From NCBI GenBank assembly GCA_003694225.1, contig RFKT01000212.1, positions 1-5,411 on the forward strand: a DNA stretch of 5,411 nucleotides, given 5' to 3'. Source of the DNA: Candidatus Dadabacteria bacterium. Lineage in GTDB: Bacteria > Bdellovibrionota_C > UBA2361 > J135. Position 1 is the first letter of the stretch. Each line of letters begins with the position of its first letter. Positions 1 through 4,817 of this stretch are shown piece after piece. Under the pieces are notes generated by a model. That model made no database searches. It saw only the letters and a program-made list of their open reading frames with translations, and was not told where the DNA came from. The position numbers and the translations under genes are program-made.

Positions 1-1
1 G

Positions 2-649
2 ATGGGCATAGTGGGGTTTATAGGACTGCTGGCAGTGATCTCAGCATTTAAGGTAAAGGAAGATGTTAAAGGCATTGTAGGAAATGCTCCCCTTGCTCTT
101 CTTATAATGCTTTTCTTTGGGCCTCATCTTAACTTTGATGAGGTATTGGTTTTGACCGCTTTTGTTTCTTCTCTTTGTCTAGAGCATAAACCAAAGTTGC
201 TTTTAGCCAGATTTTCCCTATTAAAAAAGGCGGTAATGGTATTCCTTTTCGGGGCGATTTTGTATCGCTCGTACTTAAGCCAATACGGCTTTTATCCTGC
301 GGAGTTTAATAAATCTACCAAGGAGATAATAGAATGGAGCCGCAAGAAGGGGGTAGGATGGGTTAGCTGCGATGATGGCATAGGACGAATTTCCCTCAGG
401 GCCATTAATCCCGATGTGGCCAGGAATCCGGTCAAGGTAAGTGTAAAGAGCTCTTTGGGGCAGCTTGAGGACATTGAGTTGAGGGATTTTTCACAGAGAA
501 TAGTAGAGTTAGATTGCGCGGATCTAAAAAAACTAAGGTATAGCTTTTATATAAGCAGATTATGGAATCCCTCTGATTTTGGTATGGTTCATGACAGTAG
601 ATCCCTCGGCGTTCAGTTTGTTTTGCCTTATGATAAATGGAAGTTATAA
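2..649 (+). CDS. C-terminal part of a multi-spanning membrane protein, probably O-antigen ligase/polymerase-like (partial)
   Basis: The frame is open to the left edge. The ATG at base 2 is probably an internal Met, because the visible part begins inside a hydrophobic segment. About 215 residues are seen. Hydrophobic stretches lie near residues 2-16, 25-43, 45-60 and 73-92, separated by short Lys/Arg-rich loops (for example KVKEDVKG), as in a polytopic inner-membrane protein. From about residue 95 to the end the chain is soluble, rich in alternating hydrophobic residues, and probably a beta-rich extracytoplasmic domain. It ends with S185-R-L-W-N-P190, D198, R200 and L202-G-V204. Membrane segments followed by such a terminal domain resemble Wzy/WaaL-type (O-antigen ligase family) proteins of uncultured bacteria, which act on lipid-linked glycans at the periplasmic face. 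That assignment is inference, because the catalytic periplasmic loop is outside the window. Another polytopic glycan-related enzyme, such as a GT39-type glycosyltransferase, is possible. The next gene is convergent. Confidence 0.55.
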   Translation: MGIVGFIGLLAVISAFKVKEDVKGIVGNAPLALLIMLFFGPHLNFDEVLVLTAFVSSLCLEHKPKLLLARFSLLKKAVMVFLFGAILYRSYLSQYGFYPAEFNKSTKEIIEWSRKKGVGWVSCDDGIGRISLRAINPDVARNPVKVSVKSSLGQLEDIELRDFSQRIVELDCADLKKLRYSFYISRLWNPSDFGMVHDSRSLGVQFVLPYDKWKL

Positions 650-690
650 TTGAATCGGCGCTCTAAAATTGTTCCAAGAAGATTAGCAAA

Positions 691-715
691 TGAGAGTTAA
701 TAATTAAGGATCTCA
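691..715. terminator. possible bidirectional terminator between convergent genes
   Basis: TGAGA (691-695) and TCTCA (711-715) can pair, and between them lies the AT-only palindrome TTAATAATTAA (697-707). The element overlaps the last codons and stop of the cysteine synthase gene and lies about 40 bases after the stop of the membrane-protein gene. No strong T-run follows on either side, so this is a weak candidate. The rest of 650-696 shows nothing else. Confidence 0.2.
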
Positions 716-1629
716 TTGCAATCATATTTTACACTGCATGCAGGTGACTTACATTTCGACAATCCCAATGATTTATATCTGTTAAAGCCGTCTGGAAAAA
801 CAGTTACAGTTTGCAATCCTCGAGCCTTTAGAGTTAATGCGGCTAAAAAATTTGCCCCTGAAGAGATGCCCACACACAAGCCATATTCAGACGCTATCAT
901 CTGAGCCGCTTCCTGAGCATCTTTGCTGCGAATAGTAATGATCTCATCAATAAGGGGAGTTATACCCCCTTTACCGTCAGACACTATGTCTGGAATAAAT
1001 CCGTCTCCTATTCCCGGAATGCCATGAGGGGCCGGCTCTTTCCCGCTCATAACGGCTGATTCTGCCGGTTCCACCGCTACTATCCTTATATTTGGAAAAT
1101 GCTCTTTTAAAGCACTGCCAACACCTATAAGGGTTCCACCTGTTCCCACTCCAGCCACAAAGGCATCAATCCTTTTCCCTTGCATTTGTAAAATTATTTC
1201 CTGACCTGTAGTAAGTTTGTGGCATTCAACGTTGAGGGGATTGGAGAACTGGTCAGTGCTAAAGAAATCAGGAGATGAGGCCATTTCATCCCTGATCTTA
1301 GCAGCTTCGGCAAAGCTTCCTTCCTTAGAACAGAGGATGAGATTAGCCCCGTTTGCTCTAATAATCTCTTTTCTTTCTTCAGTCATGTTCTCAGGCATAA
1401 CTATTGTAACCGGGAAGCCCATTTTTCGTCCATAATAGCTGATAGCAATCCCTGTATTGCCACTTGAAGCTTCAACGATGGTCATGCCTTTCTTAAGAAT
1501 GCCTATTTTTTGGCTTTTTGTAAGTATGTAATAGGCAATCCTATCCTTTATGCTGCCGCAGGGGTTTGAGCACTCTAGCTTTGCATATATTCCTTCAACG
1601 TTAACTATATCTGTATTTCCTATTTCCAT
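697..1629 (-). CDS. cysK: cysteine synthase (O-acetylserine sulfhydrylase family, PLP-dependent)
   Basis: The 310-residue protein belongs to fold-type II PLP enzymes and is predicted to make cysteine from an activated serine (usually O-acetylserine) and sulfide in the cytoplasm. Visible motifs are I3-G-N-T near the N terminus; N22-P-C-G-S-I-K28-D-R with K28 as the Schiff-base lysine; the substrate loop S55-S-G-N-T-G60; the PLP-phosphate loop G160-V-G-T-G-G-T166; P205-G-I-G-D-G-F-I-P213; and G254-I-S-S-G-A, whose second Ser normally contacts the PLP ring nitrogen. Length is normal for the family. The usual D-x-G-x-R-Y motif near the C terminus is here P279-D-G-F-N-R-Y285, and the chain ends in an unusual tail with C293, C298 and C304. 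The ATG is the only normal start after an in-frame stop at 1687-1689 and has no good Shine-Dalgarno. The gene is divergent from the CoA-transferase/GNAT gene, and no serine acetyltransferase gene is adjacent. The family is clear. CysK versus CysM, or O-phosphoserine specificity, cannot be settled from motifs. Confidence 0.9.
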   Translation of the reverse strand: MEIGNTDIVNVEGIYAKLECSNPCGSIKDRIAYYILTKSQKIGILKKGMTIVEASSGNTGIAISYYGRKMGFPVTIVMPENMTEERKEIIRANGANLILCSKEGSFAEAAKIRDEMASSPDFFSTDQFSNPLNVECHKLTTGQEIILQMQGKRIDAFVAGVGTGGTLIGVGSALKEHFPNIRIVAVEPAESAVMSGKEPAPHGIPGIGDGFIPDIVSDGKGGITPLIDEIITIRSKDAQEAAQMIASEYGLCVGISSGANFLAALTLKARGLQTVTVFPDGFNRYKSLGLSKCKSPACSVKYDCNEILNY

Positions 1630-1638
1630 TGCTATCAG

Positions 1639-1667
1639 AGGGTATTTCGTGGTTTTTGTTGTGTCAA
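1639..1667 (-). promoter_or_regulatory. sigma70-like promoter of the cysteine synthase gene, implying a leaderless mRNA
   Basis: Read on the minus strand, a perfect -35 box TTGACA (1667-1662) is followed after 17 bases by TACCCT (1644-1639), which keeps the key T-A-n-n-n-T positions of a -10 box. Only 9 bases separate the -10 box from the ATG, so transcription would start within a few bases of the start codon. This fits the missing Shine-Dalgarno. Confidence 0.5.
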
Positions 1668-1711
1668 TAAGGAGATTTTTGCCATCTTAACTGTTATCGT
1701 ATAGAAATACC
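1641..1711. repeat. 8-bp inverted repeat spanning the divergent intergenic region
   Basis: GGTATTTC at 1641-1648 and its exact reverse complement GAAATACC at 1704-1711 lie 55 bases apart. In each gene's own reading direction GAAATACC sits at the promoter: it overlaps the putative -10 box of cysteine synthase and lies 26 bases upstream of the GTG of the CoA-transferase/GNAT gene. It could be a shared operator half-site or chance, since an 8-mer match in a region this size is not rare. Confidence 0.25.
1679..1705 (+). promoter_or_regulatory. possible promoter of the CoA-transferase/GNAT gene
   Basis: TTGCCA (1679-1684, five of six to the -35 consensus) is followed after 15 bases by TATAGA (1700-1705, four of six to the -10 consensus). 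The spacer is shorter than ideal. CGTATA also occurs twice, at 1698-1703 and 1711-1716. The leader would be about 25 bases and would include the Shine-Dalgarno. Confidence 0.3.
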
Positions 1712-1724
1712 GTATATGCTCAAG

Positions 1725-1730
1725 TGGAAG
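1725..1730 (+). promoter_or_regulatory. ribosome binding site supporting the GTG start at 1738
   Basis: TGGAAG lies 7 bases before the GTG codon, a moderate Shine-Dalgarno at a normal distance. It supports GTG 1738 as the start. The nearby ATG at 1716-1718 is out of frame. Confidence 0.5.
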
Positions 1731-1737
1731 ACTGGCC

Positions 1738-3606
1738 GTGGCTAAAAATAGTTCAGGAATCAATTTTGTTACAGCAGAAAAGGCGCTTGATTGCCTTAAA
1801 AGCGGACAGAGGGTCTTTATTGGTTCAGGTACAGCTGAGCCACAGCATCTTGTAAGGGTTTTTTCTGAAAAGGTTTCCCCTTTGGCTGATATTGAGGTTG
1901 TTCACATATTAACTGTAGGGACGGCGCCTTATGCTGACAGGTCTTTTGTGGGAAAAGTAAGGCATAATGCGCTTTTTATAGGGGCAAACATGCGAGAGGC
2001 TGTTGGAGCCGGGCTTGCTGATTATACCCCGTGTTTTTTGCATGAAATACCGAAGATGTTTAGGAATGGGAAGCTGCCAATCGACGTGGCGCTTATCCAG
2101 ACTACTTACCCTAGACAAGGGTTGTGCAGTTTAGGGGTTGCTGTAGATATCATCAAGGCGGCCGCGGAGAGTGCGAGTTATGTAATTGCCCAAGTTAATG
2201 ATCAGATGCCTTGGACTAATGGAGATTCTTATATTCATGTAGATGATATTGATGCCTTTGTCGAATATTCAGAGCCCATTCTTGAACTGGATATCCCTGA
2301 AAATACTGCTGTTGCCGCTTGGATAGGGAAATATGTGTCAAGGTTGATAGAGGATGGGTCTACCCTCCAACTTGGCATAGGCGCTATACCTAATGCTGTA
2401 CTTTCTGAGTTGGGAAACAAGCGGAACTTAGGAATTCACTCTGAAATGGTTTCAGATGGAATCCTGCCGTTAATTGAAAGTGGGGTCATTAATGGCAAGT
2501 GCAAAACTATCCATAGAAATAAGATTGTGGTCTCCTTTTGCATGGGAACAAAGGCCCTTTATGATGCTGTTAATGACAGCCCATTGTTTGAATTTTATCC
2601 GTGTGATTATGTAAATGATCCATTTGTGATTGCTAAGAACAATAAAATGGTCTCGATTAATTCTGCACTGCAAGTAGATCTTACGGGACAAGTTGCCGCG
2701 GATTCTATTGGCACGAGATTTTATAGCGGCGTTGGAGGACAGGTTGATTTTATCCGTGGAGCCGCAGGCTCCAAAGGTGGCAGGTCAATCATTGGATTAC
2801 CAGCAACAGCTAAGGGAGGCACTGTTTCCCGGATCGTCCCAGTACTTACAGAGGGCACCGGTGTGGTCACTACAAGGGCAGATGTTGATTTTGTTGTAAC
2901 GGAATATGGGATAGCCAGTCTTAAAGGAAAGACCATTAGAGAGAGGGCAATAGCTTTAATACAGATAGCGCATCCATCTTTTAGAAAGAGTTTGGCAGAA
3001 CGCGCAGCGGAACTTGGATATATAGATAGTAATCAGATTCTTCCTTTGGAGGCAGAGCGATACAGGGTTGACCTTGAAAGAAATCGTGAATTTGGCGGAT
3101 TGAATGTTTTTTTTAGGCCTATTAAGCCCACAGATGAAAAAAAGCTTAGAGAGTTGTTCTACTCCCAATCCGAAAGGACAACCTACATGAGATTTGGTAT
3201 GCATGTTAAGAATTTAAGCTCTGAGCAATTTCAAAAGCTTGTTGCAATCGATTATCATAACTCAATGGCCATAGGCGGTTTTGTAAAAGTTGGAGGCAGG
3301 GAGAGGCTTATAGCAGTGGGGAGGTATTACCTTGAATATGATGGTACCAGCGCAGAAGTGGCGTTTACAGTTCACGATGAGTATCAAGGAAGGGGGATAG
3401 GTAAATATATGGTCGAATTAATAGGATCTATAGCCAAGAAAGAGGGCATTACCAAGCTAAAAGCGGTGGTGCTCGATGAAAATATAAGGATGAAACAGAT
3501 TTTCAAGGAACTGTTCGGAAGCTTTGAGCAGGAAAGGGTCGGTGATAGGTTATGTATAACTATTGATATTGCATCTTGGCATGACGCCCAGACGGTTCAG
3601 GATTAA
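1738..3606 (+). CDS. acetyl-CoA hydrolase/CoA-transferase domain fused to a C-terminal GNAT acetyltransferase domain
   Basis: The protein has 622 residues. Residues about 8-440 form a family I CoA-transferase of the acetyl-CoA hydrolase/4-hydroxybutyrate CoA-transferase type. Supporting motifs are G213-I-G-A-I-P-N219, G232-I-H-S-E236-M with E236 at the place of the catalytic Glu that forms the glutamyl-CoA thioester, and S330-G-V-G-G-Q-V-D-F-I-R-G-A342 followed by G347-G-R-S. This part should move CoA between acetate or another short acid and an acyl-CoA, or hydrolyse acetyl-CoA. Residues about 456-612 form a GNAT domain: F459-R-P-I-K-P-T-D466 is a typical opening beta strand, A539-E-V-A-F-T-V545 is strand beta4, and Q550-G-R-G-I-G555 is the acetyl-CoA pyrophosphate loop. 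Annotated proteins with this two-domain order exist, so it is a known fusion and not an assembly join. Cytoplasmic; no signal peptide. The acyl acceptor of the GNAT part is unknown; protein lysine acetylation is one possibility. The true acid substrate cannot be told from sequence. Confidence 0.88.
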   Translation: MAKNSSGINFVTAEKALDCLKSGQRVFIGSGTAEPQHLVRVFSEKVSPLADIEVVHILTVGTAPYADRSFVGKVRHNALFIGANMREAVGAGLADYTPCFLHEIPKMFRNGKLPIDVALIQTTYPRQGLCSLGVAVDIIKAAAESASYVIAQVNDQMPWTNGDSYIHVDDIDAFVEYSEPILELDIPENTAVAAWIGKYVSRLIEDGSTLQLGIGAIPNAVLSELGNKRNLGIHSEMVSDGILPLIESGVINGKCKTIHRNKIVVSFCMGTKALYDAVNDSPLFEFYPCDYVNDPFVIAKNNKMVSINSALQVDLTGQVAADSIGTRFYSGVGGQVDFIRGAAGSKGGRSIIGLPATAKGGTVSRIVPVLTEGTGVVTTRADVDFVVTEYGIASLKGKTIRERAIALIQIAHPSFRKSLAERAAELGYIDSNQILPLEAERYRVDLERNREFGGLNVFFRPIKPTDEKKLRELFYSQSERTTYMRFGMHVKNLSSEQFQKLVAIDYHNSMAIGGFVKVGGRERLIAVGRYYLEYDGTSAEVAFTVHDEYQGRGIGKYMVELIGSIAKKEGITKLKAVVLDENIRMKQIFKELFGSFEQERVGDRLCITIDIASWHDAQTVQD

Positions 3607-3608
3607 CC

Positions 3609-3628
3609 ATCCCCCTGTAAGGGGATTT
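3609..3628 (+). terminator. hairpin terminator candidate after the CoA-transferase/GNAT gene
   Basis: ATCCCC (3609-3614) and GGGGAT (3621-3626) form a perfect 6-bp stem with a 6-base loop, three bases after the TAA stop. An alternative register pairs CCCCT with AGGGG over a 3-base loop. Only a short T-run follows, so termination strength is uncertain. Confidence 0.5.
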
Positions 3629-3634
3629 CCAATG

Positions 3635-3658
3635 AGCAGCTTTTTATAAAAATCTGCT
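3635..3658. terminator. 24-bp palindrome between convergent genes, probable bidirectional terminator
   Basis: AGCAG (3635-3639) pairs with CTGCT (3654-3658) around the perfect palindrome TTTTTATAAAAA (3641-3652), with one C/T mismatch in between. It begins two bases past the stop codon of the fructose-bisphosphatase gene on the minus strand and about 30 bases past the stop of the plus-strand gene. Its T and A runs and its position fit a shared terminator. Confidence 0.5.
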
Positions 3659-3660
3659 AT

Positions 3661-4662
3661 TTATTGATTGTTATTTAGAATCTCTAAAAACCATTCAACC
3701 TCTTTTTTGCTACCAATAATGAGGGGACACCTCTCATGGATGCTTTTTGGCTCGATATCTATCACATTTACTGAGCCGTCTGTTCCAATTCCGCCGGCTA
3801 CATGTGCGATGTAGGATAAGGGGATACACTCATAAAGAAGCCGCAACTTTCCACGCTCTCTCTTTTTGTTTGCTGGATGGAGAAAAATACCTCCTCTTCT
3901 GAGTGTCCTATCAAAATCCGATACAAGAGAGCCTACATATCTGCTTGTGTAAGGCTTTCCCAAAGGGTTGTCGCTTTCTTTCAATCGCCTTACGGCATCT
4001 CTTGTCTTATCATCCCAAAGCTCCCAGTATCCTTCGTTTACACTGTATATAGAGCCTGATTCTGGAATTTTAATTTCCTCTTCCGTCAAAACAAACTCAC
4101 CTATTTCCGGATCTAGAGTAAACCCATGCACACCGCTTCCACATGTGTAGACAAAAGAGGTCATAGAGCCGTATACGGCGTATCCTGCAGCTACAACGTT
4201 TCTACCTGGCTGAAGCATGTCATCAATGCCGGGGGGCTCTTCAGGGGTTTTCCGCTTAAAAACGGTAAAAATTGTTCCTACAGGTATATTTGAGCCAATA
4301 TTGCTGGATCCGTCTAGAGGATCAAATGCCACAGCGTATTTTGCTACTTTACTTTCAAAAGGCGTAGTAACTACCTGATCCCTTTCTTCTGAGACCAACG
4401 ATCCAAAATGCCCGCAGGAGCTTAAGATCTCCATAAGGATTTCATCTGCTTCTTGGTCAAGTTTGTGGACAATCTCGCCCTGAATATTCACCTTGTCTGT
4501 ATATCCGTGAAGCCCCTTATACCCTGCAGTAGCTACAAGATGGCTTATCATCTTAACTGCAAGACCTATAGAATAAAGAAGGTCTGTCAGCTCTCCAGTT
4601 GCATATGGATGGGCCTTTTCTTCCTGCCTTATAAATCTGTTCAATGTTATGGTTGGTATCAT
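3661..4662 (-). CDS. fbp: class I fructose-1,6-bisphosphatase
   Basis: The 333-residue cytoplasmic enzyme should hydrolyse fructose 1,6-bisphosphate to fructose 6-phosphate in gluconeogenesis or a sugar-phosphate cycle. Length is typical of class I. Motifs are T22-G-E-L-T26 (the AMP-site motif of animal FBPases) with K108-Y109; N59-I-Q-G-E-I-V-H-K-L-D69; V90-S-E92-E; the metal/phosphate motif F113-D-P-L-D-G-S-S-N-I122; N-E-G-Y in the middle; S240-R-Y-V-G-S245; G271-K-L-R-L-L-Y-E278; and H309-E-R-C-P-L-I-I-G-S318. E92, D114 and D117 match known Mg ligands (pig E97, D118, D121). Two positions are odd: pig E280, another metal ligand, is H287 (Y-I-A-H-V-A-G-G), and pig Y264, a substrate contact, is H262. 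The protein may therefore differ in metal or substrate preference. Retention of the AMP-site motif suggests AMP inhibition (inference). The start ATG is set by a strong Shine-Dalgarno. Divergent from ispH and convergent with the CoA-transferase/GNAT gene. Confidence 0.92.
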   Translation of the reverse strand: MIPTITLNRFIRQEEKAHPYATGELTDLLYSIGLAVKMISHLVATAGYKGLHGYTDKVNIQGEIVHKLDQEADEILMEILSSCGHFGSLVSEERDQVVTTPFESKVAKYAVAFDPLDGSSNIGSNIPVGTIFTVFKRKTPEEPPGIDDMLQPGRNVVAAGYAVYGSMTSFVYTCGSGVHGFTLDPEIGEFVLTEEEIKIPESGSIYSVNEGYWELWDDKTRDAVRRLKESDNPLGKPYTSRYVGSLVSDFDRTLRRGGIFLHPANKKRERGKLRLLYECIPLSYIAHVAGGIGTDGSVNVIDIEPKSIHERCPLIIGSKKEVEWFLEILNNNQ

Positions 4663-4664
4663 AA

Positions 4665-4672
4665 CCTCTCCT
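4665..4672 (-). promoter_or_regulatory. strong ribosome binding site of fbp
   Basis: On the minus strand AGGAGAGG lies just upstream of the ATG, with AGGAG five bases from the start codon. It is the best Shine-Dalgarno in the window and fixes the fbp start. Confidence 0.8.
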
Positions 4673-4701
4673 AGTATGACTAAGGGAAATCACCGCCAAT
4701 G

Positions 4702-4717
4702 GCCCAAAAAGCTGGGC
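4702..4717 (-). other. small hairpin in the fbp leader
   Basis: GCCCA (4702-4706) and TGGGC (4713-4717) form a 5-bp stem with a 6-base loop, about 40 bases upstream of the fbp start. It would lie in the 5' untranslated RNA if the promoter is near 4736-4764. No known riboswitch pattern is recognised; it may be chance. Confidence 0.2.
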
Positions 4718-4735
4718 AAGATTGACGGAGATCTT

Positions 4736-4764
4736 TTTATAATCCATTGAAAAGATAAAATAAA
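4736..4764 (-). promoter_or_regulatory. possible fbp promoter
   Basis: On the minus strand TTTATT (4764-4759) is followed after 17 bases by TATAAA (4741-4736) in an AT-rich tract. The -10 box is good and the -35 box is poor (three of six). It would give a leader of roughly 65 bases. Confidence 0.3.
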
Positions 4765-4775
4765 GACAAATTATT

Positions 4776-4792
4776 GCTGGATGCAAACCAGC
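4776..4792. promoter_or_regulatory. inverted repeat GCTGG-N7-CCAGC, possible operator
   Basis: GCTGG (4776-4780) and CCAGC (4788-4792) are perfect inverted arms around 7 bases. The repeat lies between the candidate fbp and ispH promoters, over the place where an ispH -35 box would be. A regulator bound here could affect one or both genes. Function is inferred from position only. Confidence 0.25.
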
Positions 4793-4800
4793 TCCTGATT

Positions 4801-4809
4801 TGATATAAC
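4801..4809 (+). promoter_or_regulatory. extended -10 promoter of ispH, implying a leaderless mRNA
   Basis: TGATATAAC (4801-4809) has the TG-n-TATAAC form of an extended -10 box, with five of six matches to TATAAT. No convincing -35 box is seen at 16-18 bases, as is usual for extended -10 promoters. Only 8 bases separate it from the ATG at 4818, which has no Shine-Dalgarno. Confidence 0.4.
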
Positions 4810-4817
4810 AGTACAAT

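Noticed and set aside
2..649. The first gene read as a complete 215-residue protein starting at base 2
   Set aside because: The frame is open at the edge, there is no room to see an RBS, and membrane proteins of this kind are usually much longer.
3040..3130. CoA-transferase to GNAT junction as a possible assembly or frameshift artefact
   Set aside because: The frame continues without interruption, codon use is the same on both sides, and this domain order is known from annotated proteins.
2956..3204. Minus-strand open frame inside the CoA-transferase/GNAT gene
   Set aside because: It is antisense to the linker and GNAT start, with no start context or recognisable motif.
3802..3804. FBPase H287 as a sequencing error
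   Set aside because: CAT differs from both Glu codons at two positions, and surrounding residues are in frame and conserved.
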